From NCBI GenBank assembly GCA_026004775.1, contig BPJU01000006.1, forward strand, positions 266,761 through 330,760: a DNA stretch of 64,000 bases, given 5' to 3'. The notes under the pieces are model-generated. The model was not told the origin of the DNA, did not search any database, and saw only the letters and a program-made list of their open reading frames with translations. Origin of the DNA: Pirellulaceae bacterium (GTDB lineage: Bacteria; Planctomycetota; Planctomycetia; Pirellulales; Pirellulaceae). Below are positions 9,288-17,239 of this stretch, piece by piece (the first letter of the stretch is position 1; each line of letters starts with the position of its first letter). The position numbers and the translations under genes were made by a program.

Positions 9288-9299
9288 GGCGAGGACGCC
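9288..9299. repeat. 12-bp target site duplication (right copy)
   Basis: GGCGAGGACGCC, identical to 7704-7715, directly after the right terminal inverted repeat of the IS. Confidence 0.85.
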
Positions 9300-9361
9300 C
9301 GTGCCACGTGCGTCTACCAAAGTGAGCCAGTCCCAGGAATTTTCTTGGCCCGAAATTCGTC

Positions 9362-9367
9362 TATAAT
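9362..9367 (+). promoter_or_regulatory. possible -10 element for the HTH gene
   Basis: A perfect TATAAT about 77 bases before the HTH gene start, in an AT-richer patch. No clear -35 is visible at the right distance. Confidence 0.35.
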
Positions 9368-9443
9368 GTAGGCGTGGTGCAGTACTCATCAGCGGGATCT
9401 GGTCGTACTTCAAGCACCGGCACAACCGGGAGCATTCGGTGTG

Positions 9444-10037
9444 ATGGCTACACTACCATCGGATCCCACTTTGCCGCTCGCTGCCGCCCGAACGGTCACC
9501 TCGCTTTCGGGCCAACCATCCGGAACTGGTATTTCTGACGGGAAAGCCTCGGCTTCCTCGCCGGTCGCCGCATCGTGGCACCGCATACGCACGGTCCGGT
9601 TGCAGCAAGGGATGTCGTTGCGGAGCGTTGCCCGCCGCACCGGCCTTTCGGTCCGTGTGCTGCGCCAGCAAGAACAGGAAACCACCGACCTGCGGCTGTC
9701 GGAACTTTATCGCTGGCAAAAAGCGCTGGAAGTGCCTGTCGGCGAACTTCTGGTCGAAAACGAACTGCCGCTCTCCCGCCCCGTTTTGGAACGAGCTCGG
9801 TTGGTTCGCATCATGAAAACGGCTCTTTCGCTCAAGGAGCAGGCCAACACCCCACCGCTCAGATGCCTGGCCGAGCGGCTCGTCGGACAGCTTATCGAGC
9901 TGATGCCGGAGTTGGCGCACGTCTCGGCCTGGCCCAGCCTGGGGCAGCGGCGAACGCTGGACGAACTGGGACGAGTAGCAGAGAATCCCGTTTCAGAAGA
10001 GTGGTTGCGAAACGCAGCACGCGATGACGAGCGATAA
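9444..10037 (+). CDS. Cro/CI-type helix-turn-helix protein
   Basis: A 197-residue cytoplasmic protein. After a Ser/Ala/Pro-rich 45-residue leader, residues about 46-102 form an XRE-type HTH (IRTVRLQQGMSLRSVARRTG, then LSVRVLRQQE and LSELYRWQKALEVPVGELL). The C-terminal part (LVRIMKTALSLKEQANTPP, LAERLVGQLIELMPEL) is helical and may dimerise. The start is either the ATG at 9444 or the GTG at 9441, both after GGGAG. It may regulate nearby glycan genes, but no operator was identified. Confidence 0.7.
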   Translation: MATLPSDPTLPLAAARTVTSLSGQPSGTGISDGKASASSPVAASWHRIRTVRLQQGMSLRSVARRTGLSVRVLRQQEQETTDLRLSELYRWQKALEVPVGELLVENELPLSRPVLERARLVRIMKTALSLKEQANTPPLRCLAERLVGQLIELMPELAHVSAWPSLGQRRTLDELGRVAENPVSEEWLRNAARDDER

Positions 10038-10042
10038 GCCCG

Positions 10043-10152
10043 CGAGGGGGACGGCTCAACTGTTGTCAAGCCTCTGCGCCCCAGCCAATTGTCAGAAGAA
10101 GAAGCTGGAAATTACGAGGTGGACGGCTCAACTTTTTTAAAACTTCTGCGCC
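10043..10152. repeat. pair of 38-bp imperfect direct repeats, 72-bp period
   Basis: 10043-10080 and 10115-10152 share GGACGGCTCAACT, a T-rich core and TCTGCGCC, with roughly 30 of 38 positions matching. They lie right after the HTH gene, and the second copy runs into the 3' end of the GT2-like gene. They may be operator-like or decayed repeats; no known family. Confidence 0.5.
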
Positions 10153-10619
10153 GGCCTGCGCCGCCTCATGCGCAGAGGTAAGGCGGGACTGGTCGAAGAG
10201 GCAGCCGTCGTGTTATTGCCCGGTGGAAGCTGCTGTCCGGTACGTCCCCCCGCATGGCTATCCCGTCGTGGACGGATCAGTCGCCTTGCCGGCGACGTTT
10301 TTTTCGGCTGTACCAGGCGGCTCAACGACGCCAGGAAATGGGGCTCTACACCTCCGGCGGCATGCAGTCGCAGAATCGGTACGTTGTCTGATGCGCGGTC
10401 CGCCACCTTCCGTGCTTCAACGCGGATCTGGGGATATTGTCGAGCCAAATCGCGGGCCACATCCAACGTTTCGTCGGTGGACCCCTCATCGATTATCCGC
10501 AGCGAAAACCGCTCCTTCTGTTCGGCCAGCACGTCCAGCAACCGCGCCACACGGCCTTCCAAGACCCGCGCCACATTCCGCACAGCCAGTTCCAGCTCAA
10601 AGGATGGTGCGCCCATCAT
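10137..10619 (-). CDS. truncated GT2-fold glycosyltransferase-like protein
   Basis: A 160-residue protein. Residues about 5-90 resemble the nucleotide-binding half of family 2 glycosyltransferases: LELAVRNVARVLEGRVARLL, then FSLRIIDEGSTDETLDVARDLARQYP, where DEGSTDET matches the D-D-G-S-x-D-x-T motif. The acceptor-binding half and the second metal-binding Asp are missing; the tail is Arg/Pro/Ser-rich. GTGAGG precedes the ATG at 10619. It may be a domain reused for regulation or a remnant; catalysis is unlikely. Confidence 0.5.
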   Translation of the reverse strand: MMGAPSFELELAVRNVARVLEGRVARLLDVLAEQKERFSLRIIDEGSTDETLDVARDLARQYPQIRVEARKVADRASDNVPILRLHAAGGVEPHFLASLSRLVQPKKTSPARRLIRPRRDSHAGGRTGQQLPPGNNTTAASSTSPALPLRMRRRRPAQKF

Positions 10620-11031
10620 GGCCTCACAATGCGACGAATCGGCACCGTTTTCCAGCCGGGAGGTGCAGCCGGCTAGATCATTTTCGGACTTTGCGGCTTG
10701 AAAATATAGCCAGCCGCGCACAAGCCGCATTAATCGAATGTTGACGCCGACAACGAGCGATCCGTGAAAACGGATTACATCGAACGATGGGCGAGCGTCT
10801 CGGCCACGCTTCTTGGTCGGCGGTCGCACCGGCCAATGTGGAGGACGATTTTCAGGCCACTTCGCCGATGGCCTGCCAGAAGCTACGATGCAAAAAGACG
10901 CGTTCTTGACCGGAGTGGAGCCGCGGCTCGCCTGACAACTAGCTCACGTTGGCCGGGAGCCGGGCCGAGGCGGTTACGGAACCCCGTCGTGCCGGCGTCG
11001 GATGGGGGCGCTCGTACCAGAGAGGCGTATC

Positions 11032-12129
11032 GTGCGGATTGTTCAGATTATTCCCACTTTGGATCAGGCTGGCGCCGAGAAGCAGATGGTTCTATTAGCC
11101 AGCCGTCTGCCGCGCGACCGGTTCGACGTTCATGTCTGCGTACTGACTCGGCTCGGTCCGCTGGAACGGCAGCTCAAAGAGGCCGCTATCGAAGTGACGC
11201 TCATCGGCAAACGCGGCAAGCTGGACCCGGTAGCGATGGGCCGACTGTACAGGTACCTTGTGCGGCTGCGTCCCGATCTGGTGCATACTTGGATCTTCGC
11301 TGCCAACAGCTACGGTCGCCTGGCCGCCCGCTGGGCAGGCGTGCCGTTGATCGTGGCGGGTGAGCGGTGTGTCGACCGGTGGAAAAGCGGTTACCAATTG
11401 GCCATCGATCGCTATCTGGCTCGCTTCACGCACCGGATTGCCACAAACAGCCAGGGAGTCGTCGACTTTTATGTGCAACACGGTTTGCCCCAGGAAAAGT
11501 TCGTCGTGATACCGAATGGAATCGAGGTACCTCGGGCCGCCGGCTCCAGCCGCGAAGAGCTGTTGCGGGAACTCGGACTGCCCTCCGGCATCCGGTTGAT
11601 CGGGGCAGCAGGCCGGCTCTGGCCGCAAAAACGCTATCCCGACATGATCGTAGCTACTGACTTGCTCAAAGTCCTACGCGATGACGTCCACCTGCTGGTC
11701 TTCGGCGATGGGCCGGAACGCGTCCGGCTGGAACGACTCACCGAAGAGCTTCGGGTAAATGACCGAGTCCATTGGTTGGGGCACCGCAGCGACCTGGATC
11801 GCTGGCTGCCCCACCTGGATTGCTTCTGGAACGCCAGCGGTTACGAGGGCCAATCCAATGCGCTGATGGAAGCAATGGCGTGGGGGATTCCCGTCGTGGT
11901 GTCGGATATCCCCGGCAATCGAGAGCTTGTCACCGACGGCCGGACCGGGTTGGTGTTCCCGGTGGGGGACCGCACTCAGTTAGCGGCTCTTACCCGACGC
12001 GTTCTGGATGACCCCGAGTGGGCTCGCCAGTTGGGACAGGCAGCCCGAGCCTGCATGCTACGGGAATTCTCTGTGGAAAAAATGGTGGAACGTTACATCC
12101 GGTTATACGAGTCGATGGCACAAGGATAG
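11032..12129 (+). CDS. GT4-family glycosyltransferase
   Basis: A 365-residue GT-B fold enzyme. The N-terminal half has the usual IVQIIPTLDQAGAEKQM opening. The C-terminal half carries FVVIPNGIEV, GRLWPQKRYPDMI, VFGDGPERVRLE, and the nucleotide-sugar E-x7-E motif in YEGQSNALMEAMAWGIPVV. It likely adds a sugar from an NDP-donor to a lipid-linked or cell-surface glycan in the cytoplasm. The GTG at 11032 follows AGAGAGG, whereas an upstream ATG at 11002 has no ribosome site. It starts a co-directional block with asnB and glgC. Confidence 0.88.
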   Translation: MRIVQIIPTLDQAGAEKQMVLLASRLPRDRFDVHVCVLTRLGPLERQLKEAAIEVTLIGKRGKLDPVAMGRLYRYLVRLRPDLVHTWIFAANSYGRLAARWAGVPLIVAGERCVDRWKSGYQLAIDRYLARFTHRIATNSQGVVDFYVQHGLPQEKFVVIPNGIEVPRAAGSSREELLRELGLPSGIRLIGAAGRLWPQKRYPDMIVATDLLKVLRDDVHLLVFGDGPERVRLERLTEELRVNDRVHWLGHRSDLDRWLPHLDCFWNASGYEGQSNALMEAMAWGIPVVVSDIPGNRELVTDGRTGLVFPVGDRTQLAALTRRVLDDPEWARQLGQAARACMLREFSVEKMVERYIRLYESMAQG

Positions 12130-12213
12130 AGCGCCATGCGGAGTCGCCAAGCTCACTCGTCGATTCGCTGGCGCAACGATCTGTCGTTCATGGCACATTA
12201 GTAGGGGCTCTCC

Positions 12214-14127
12214 ATGTGCGGTATAGCCGGCGCGGTGTGGTACGACCCCGAATGGGTCATCGACGAAGCGGTTTTGGAACGAATGACGGACCGCCTCCGG
12301 CATCGCGGTCCTGACGACGCGGGGTGCTACTGGTCACCGGTGGGCGACTCGACTTCCGGCCGGCACCAGCCGCGGGTGGCTCTTGGGTTTCGCCGCCTGG
12401 CGATCATCGACCTCCAAACGGGCCATCAACCGCTGTGTAACGAGGACGGCACGGTATGGGTGGTTTTCAACGGCGAGATCTACAACTATCGGGCTTTGCG
12501 GCGGCGGCTGGAGGGAAACGGCCACCGATTCCGCACCCAATCGGATACCGAGACGATCGTTCACCTGTACGAGGATGAAGGCATTGACTGTTTCCGGCAC
12601 TTGAATGGGATGTTTGCCATAGCGATATGGGATGGCCGGCATGAACGACTCGTGTTGGCTCGTGACCGCTTTGGCGAAAAGCCGCTGGTTTACTACCATC
12701 AGTCCGGACGGCTTGCCTTTGCCAGCGAACTAAAAAGCCTGCTGGAAATCCCGGGCATCCCCAAGCGGATCGACTACCACGCACTGGACCAATACTTTAC
12801 CTATCAATATGTTCCTTATCCGCACACCATCTATCGCGACATAGCAAAACTCCCCCCGGCACACTATGCCGTGTACGACAAGCAACAACTAACCTTGGGC
12901 CGCTATTGGAACCTGCCGGCCGAACCGGAGACGCCCGGCGACTACCGGGAATGTCAGGAACAGTTGCGGTGGTTGCTGGAAGATGCGGTGGCGTTGCGGC
13001 TCCAAAGCGACGTGCCGCTGGGGGCCTTTCTTTCCGGCGGTATCGATTCCTCACTGGTTGTCGCTCTGATGCAGAAGTCAGCGTCCCATCCCGTGCGCAC
13101 GTTCTCGATCGGCTTCCCGGACCGAGACTATGACGAGCGGCGATTCGCTGAGCAGGTGGCCAGGCACGTGGGAACAGAACACGAGACGTTTGAGGTGACG
13201 CCGGACGCAGTAGCCGTGTTACCGGAACTGGTGTACCACTACGACGAGCCGTTTGCGGATAGTTCGGCCATTCCCACCTGGTACCTGGCGCAGTTGACGC
13301 GGCAGCATGTTACCGTAGCGCTGACAGGCGATGGAGGAGACGAGCTGTTTTTGGGCTATCCGCGTTATTGGGCGATTCTCTGGTCGTCCCGGCTGGAACG
13401 GATCGACGCACTGCGGCGGTGTGTTGCCTGGCGGGGGTGGCAGCGGTTGCCGGCTCCTGCGCGCCAGAAATCGCGTATCCGGCAATGGAAGCGCTTTTGC
13501 GAGACGCTGGCTCTTGAACCGGCCGAACGGTACGTGGAGTGGGTGTCGATTTTTTCGGAGCGGCGGCGAGCCGAGCTGTACAGCGAGGCACTGATCGAGT
13601 CGCTGCCGGACGAGGACCCGCGTCGATTCTTGCTCGATCGCTGGCCCGTTTGTGCGGACTCCGCAGCCGCAGCGGCACGGCTGGATCTGGAAACGTATTT
13701 GCCGTGCGACTTGATGTGCAAAGTCGACACCGCCTCGATGGCCCATTCGCTGGAATGCCGCCAGCCATTTCTGGACCATCGGTTGGCGGAGTTGGTGGTG
13801 GCGCTGCCTCGCACGTGGAAGCTCACTGGTTGGCGAGGCAAGCAACTCTTGAGACACACGTTTTTTGATCTCTTGCCCCGGGCGATCTGGCAGCGGTCCA
13901 AGATGGGTTTCGGAGTGCCGCTGGATATCTGGTTCCGCGGGCCGCTCCAACCGCTTGCCAAGGACCTTCTGCTTGGCAGCCAAAGCAGTGCTGGGACGCT
14001 CTTCCGCCGGGAAGCGATCGAACGTTGGCTTGCCGAACACATCTCCGGCACCTTCAACCATGCCTACCGCTTGTGGGCGTTGCTGGTGTTCGAAGCCTGG
14101 CGGCAGAAGTGGAACCCCGAACTGTGA
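12214..14127 (+). CDS. asnB: asparagine synthase, glutamine-hydrolysing
   Basis: A 637-residue class II glutamine amidotransferase plus synthetase. Cys2 (MCGIAG) is the Ntn nucleophile after Met removal, and RHRGPDD and FNGEIYN are in the glutaminase domain. The PP-loop SGGIDSS is at about 274-280, followed by FSIGF and TGDGGDELFLGYPRY. Length and motifs fit the AsnB type often found in exopolysaccharide clusters. It makes asparagine or amidates a sugar or surface glycan. AGGGGCTC precedes the ATG. It follows the GT4 gene by 84 bases, so a shared glycan role is plausible. Confidence 0.92.
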   Translation: MCGIAGAVWYDPEWVIDEAVLERMTDRLRHRGPDDAGCYWSPVGDSTSGRHQPRVALGFRRLAIIDLQTGHQPLCNEDGTVWVVFNGEIYNYRALRRRLEGNGHRFRTQSDTETIVHLYEDEGIDCFRHLNGMFAIAIWDGRHERLVLARDRFGEKPLVYYHQSGRLAFASELKSLLEIPGIPKRIDYHALDQYFTYQYVPYPHTIYRDIAKLPPAHYAVYDKQQLTLGRYWNLPAEPETPGDYRECQEQLRWLLEDAVALRLQSDVPLGAFLSGGIDSSLVVALMQKSASHPVRTFSIGFPDRDYDERRFAEQVARHVGTEHETFEVTPDAVAVLPELVYHYDEPFADSSAIPTWYLAQLTRQHVTVALTGDGGDELFLGYPRYWAILWSSRLERIDALRRCVAWRGWQRLPAPARQKSRIRQWKRFCETLALEPAERYVEWVSIFSERRRAELYSEALIESLPDEDPRRFLLDRWPVCADSAAAAARLDLETYLPCDLMCKVDTASMAHSLECRQPFLDHRLAELVVALPRTWKLTGWRGKQLLRHTFFDLLPRAIWQRSKMGFGVPLDIWFRGPLQPLAKDLLLGSQSSAGTLFRREAIERWLAEHISGTFNHAYRLWALLVFEAWRQKWNPEL

Positions 14128-14300
14128 AAAGCCCGCCTGCCGTGGTGATGGCGGCGTTCCGTGCCGCGGCATCCGAGTCGCCGAGCTGTCGTGCCGTGGA
14201 AGCACGGGGCCGAAGACGGTCGCGCATCCGCACTGCGACGGGGCTCGCACGCAGTCTGCTCTCCCCACGAAGTCGGTTCTTTCGGCGTTGCGCAGGCCAG

Positions 14301-14309
14301 TGGTATAAT
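14301..14309 (+). promoter_or_regulatory. extended -10 promoter for glgC
   Basis: TGGTATAAT is a perfect extended -10 element (TGn plus TATAAT), 57 bases before the glgC start codon. The -35 region (TTCGGC at 14281) is weak, as is usual for extended -10 promoters. The rest of the 239-base gap after asnB holds nothing recognised. Confidence 0.55.
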
Positions 14310-14366
14310 GGCCATACCAATCCGGTGCTCTTACCCGCTACGGCCGTTTCTTGACGGATTGACACC

Positions 14367-15620
14367 ATGAAGGACACACTGGCGGTGATTCTTGCAGGCG
14401 GCAAGGGCTCGCGGCTGGAACCACTCACGCGTGACCGAGCCAAACCAGCCGTCCCGTTCGGTGGCAACTACCGCATCATCGACTTTACTCTATCGAATTG
14501 TCTGAACAGCGGTTTGAGGCGGATGCTGGTGCTGACGCAGTATAAGGCGATGAGCCTCGACCGGCACATCGATCTTGGCTGGCGGCACTTTTTCTGCCGG
14601 GAACTGGGCGAATTCATTGATGTGGTTCCTCCCCAACAACGGATCGACCAGCAATGGTACCAGGGAACAGCGGATGCGGTGTATCAGAATATTTATGTGA
14701 TCGAAAAAGAACACCCGAGTTACGTGGTGATTTTGGCAGGTGATCACATTTATAAGATGAACTACCACACGATGGTCGAGTTCCATCGGGAGGTAGGTGC
14801 GGATCTGACGATCGGTGCCTTGCGGGTTCCCCGCAGCGACGGCCACCGGTTCGGTATCATGCAGGTCGACAGCAGCGATCGCGTTATCAGCTTTGCAGAG
14901 AAGCCGCTGGACCCGCAACCGATCCCGGGGGATGAAAACCATTGTCTGGCTTCGATGGGGATTTACGTCTTCACGGCGAGGTTTTTGTTCGAGCAACTGT
15001 TGCGTGACGCCACCAACCCTCATAGCCAGCACGATTTCGGCCGGGATATCATTCCGTACCTGATCGAGCGCCATCGGGTATACGCTTTTCCGTTTCGGGA
15101 CGAAAACCGCAAATCCGATGCCTACTGGCGTGACGTGGGGACGTTGGACGCCTACTATGAAGCGAATATGGATCTGGTTTGTGTCGATCCGCTTCTGAAT
15201 ATGTATGACGAAAAGTGGCCCATTCGCACCTACCAGCCCAACCTGCCGCCGCCGAAGTTCGTATTCGGAAGCCGGGGCAACGACGAGCGCCGGGGTATGG
15301 CGCTGGACAGTATCGTTTGTCAGGGATGCATCATCTCCGGCGGTCAGGTGCTCCGCTCCATCCTCAGCCCTTCCGTCCGGGTCAACAGTTACGCCCTGGT
15401 GGAAGATTCGATTCTGTTCGAGGGGGTCAATGTCGGGCGGCATGCACGCATCCGGCGAGCGATCATCGACAAGGGGGTTCAGATACCGCCGCATGCCGAG
15501 ATCGGATACGACTTGGAGCAGGATCGGCGCCGAGGCTTTGCGGTCAGTGAAGGGGGAGTAGTGGTGATTGCCAAGTCGGACGGTGTGGAACAGGTGTTCG
15601 ACGTGGGGCACCTGGATTGA
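14367..15620 (+). CDS. glgC: glucose-1-phosphate adenylyltransferase
   Basis: A 417-residue enzyme making ADP-glucose from glucose-1-phosphate and ATP for glycogen synthesis. The N-terminal motif ILAGGKGSRLEPLTRDRAKPAVPFGG carries the nucleotide-binding loop. PVRR-type substrate residues follow in WYQGTADAVYQNI and ILAGDHIYKMNY. SFAEKP and DVGTLDAYYEAN are further family motifs. The C-terminal third is a left-handed beta-helix (SIVCQGCIISGGQVLRS). Full length, with its own extended -10 promoter. Confidence 0.95.
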   Translation: MKDTLAVILAGGKGSRLEPLTRDRAKPAVPFGGNYRIIDFTLSNCLNSGLRRMLVLTQYKAMSLDRHIDLGWRHFFCRELGEFIDVVPPQQRIDQQWYQGTADAVYQNIYVIEKEHPSYVVILAGDHIYKMNYHTMVEFHREVGADLTIGALRVPRSDGHRFGIMQVDSSDRVISFAEKPLDPQPIPGDENHCLASMGIYVFTARFLFEQLLRDATNPHSQHDFGRDIIPYLIERHRVYAFPFRDENRKSDAYWRDVGTLDAYYEANMDLVCVDPLLNMYDEKWPIRTYQPNLPPPKFVFGSRGNDERRGMALDSIVCQGCIISGGQVLRSILSPSVRVNSYALVEDSILFEGVNVGRHARIRRAIIDKGVQIPPHAEIGYDLEQDRRRGFAVSEGGVVVIAKSDGVEQVFDVGHLD

Positions 15621-15656
15621 TCGCCCCGCAGGCCCTGGCGCATACATGACGGCGCT

Positions 15657-17084
15657 TCATGGCTGCTCTTCGTATTTCGCTCGGTACTTGCGATACAACC
15701 GCTTGTGCCGGTCGTTCAGCTCCACCCGCCGTCCCTGGATGAATGCCAGCACGACGTGAGTCGGTGTTTCCAGCACGTCGCCTGTGGTGACGATCAAGGT
15801 GGCGTCTTTACCCGGTTCCAGCGAACCGACGCGGTCGGCCACTTCGAAGATCTGGGCTGGATAAAGCGTAATGGCCCGCAACGCCTCGTCACGCGGCAAT
15901 CCGTACGCAGCCGCCGTTGCGGCATGGTACGGCAGATTGCGGACATTCGATGCACCAAAGCGTTCCACTCCCGCAATACAGAAGCGCAATCCGGCGCGTC
16001 GCAGGCGTTCCGGAAGCGTGTACGGTGCATCATACGGGTCGTCCCGCCTCAGCGGCAAACGGTAGATCCCTGTCACCACTACCGGGATGTTGCGCTCCCG
16101 CAGAAGCTCGGCACACAGCGGTGCGTCGTACCCGCCAAAGAGCACCATCCGCAGTTGGTGTCGATCGCGGAATCCGACGGCCGATTGGATCTGTTGCCCA
16201 TCGTCGGCCATCACCATGATCGGCACACTGCCTTCCAGGACCGGCAGCAACGCCTCCAGTCGAGCATCCACCAGCGGCCAACCTGCTCGGCGTGCGTCGC
16301 GATACGCCTTCGCTCGGCGAAACAACTCTTCCAGTTCCGCCAGGGGATTGGTGGCTGTCGCTGTGTCCCGCCCCAGAACGGGCGGCACGCGAGGCCAGTC
16401 GATATGCAGCCCCGCGGGGGCCTTGAGCGTCATCTCCTCATATGTCCATCCATCCCACTGCATCACCGCCGACTGGCCGGAAATCCGGCCACCGGTCGGG
16501 GCCACTAGACCCAGCAAAACTCCGTTGGAACGGGTCACCGGAATAAGTTCGCTGTCCGGATTGACGGCTACTTGAGCCCGTACGTTCGGATTAAGAGCAC
16601 CGGTCTCCGTTGTATCGCGCGTCGCCCGAATCGCGTCGATCTCCACCAGTCCTAGCTGCGAATAGGCGTCGAACAGTCCCGGATAAATATGCCGGTTGGG
16701 CAGCTCGATGCGTTCTGCCTCCGGAGGAATCTCGACGTCGCTACCCACCTGGACAATTTTTCCCGAGTCAAACAACACCACGCCGTTTTCGATGGGCGGA
16801 CCGCTGACCGGGTGCACCGTAGCACCTATTAAAGCGATCGGGCCTCGTTGGGGAGCGCCGGGGATTTCCGGGTGAGCCGCCTGGAGTGCGGAGAAGCCAC
16901 ATGCCACCCCGAGCCCCATCAGCACCGCCAGCCACTGGATCGCCCTCTGCCAGGATTTTCCTCTGGTCCGCCGCACTACCAAAAAACTTTCACACACAGT
17001 GACAGCGTGCCACGGACGGACAAGTAACGCCCGAAGGAAACAACGGAATTGTTTTATCACACTCATGGCATTATCCGATAACAT
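15657..17084 (-). CDS. amidohydrolase-like protein without the HxH metal motif
   Basis: About 475 residues, probably exported (hydrophobic segment WLAVLMGLGVACGFSALQA at about 53-72). The composite-barrel start GATVHPVSGPPIENGVVLF and the end VGSLEPGKDATLIVTTGDVL are classic for imidazolonepropionase-type amidohydrolases. The usual P-G-x-I-D-x-H-x-H motif reads YPGLFDAYSQLG, so both metal-binding His are gone. It may be a non-catalytic relative. The start is uncertain: 17084 has GCAGG upstream, and an ATG at 17066 or a GTG at 16976 are alternatives. It lies downstream of the large amidohydrolase fusion, probably as an operon. Confidence 0.7.
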   Translation of the reverse strand: MLSDNAMSVIKQFRCFLRALLVRPWHAVTVCESFLVVRRTRGKSWQRAIQWLAVLMGLGVACGFSALQAAHPEIPGAPQRGPIALIGATVHPVSGPPIENGVVLFDSGKIVQVGSDVEIPPEAERIELPNRHIYPGLFDAYSQLGLVEIDAIRATRDTTETGALNPNVRAQVAVNPDSELIPVTRSNGVLLGLVAPTGGRISGQSAVMQWDGWTYEEMTLKAPAGLHIDWPRVPPVLGRDTATATNPLAELEELFRRAKAYRDARRAGWPLVDARLEALLPVLEGSVPIMVMADDGQQIQSAVGFRDRHQLRMVLFGGYDAPLCAELLRERNIPVVVTGIYRLPLRRDDPYDAPYTLPERLRRAGLRFCIAGVERFGASNVRNLPYHAATAAAYGLPRDEALRAITLYPAQIFEVADRVGSLEPGKDATLIVTTGDVLETPTHVVLAFIQGRRVELNDRHKRLYRKYRAKYEEQP

Positions 17085-17239
17085 GGTAAACCTGCCCGGC
17101 AAGCCATTATAGTACTGCCGTAATGTGAAACTAATACACACCTATCATTCAACTAATATACCAATCACACACATCCTTCGAGGTAGTTTGCTGCCATAGA
17201 TCAACAAATAACCCACAATACATTTGTGAGTGCACATTC

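Noticed and set aside
13219..14268. A 349-codon minus-strand ORF opposite asnB
   Set aside because: Antisense to a well-supported gene; no motif.
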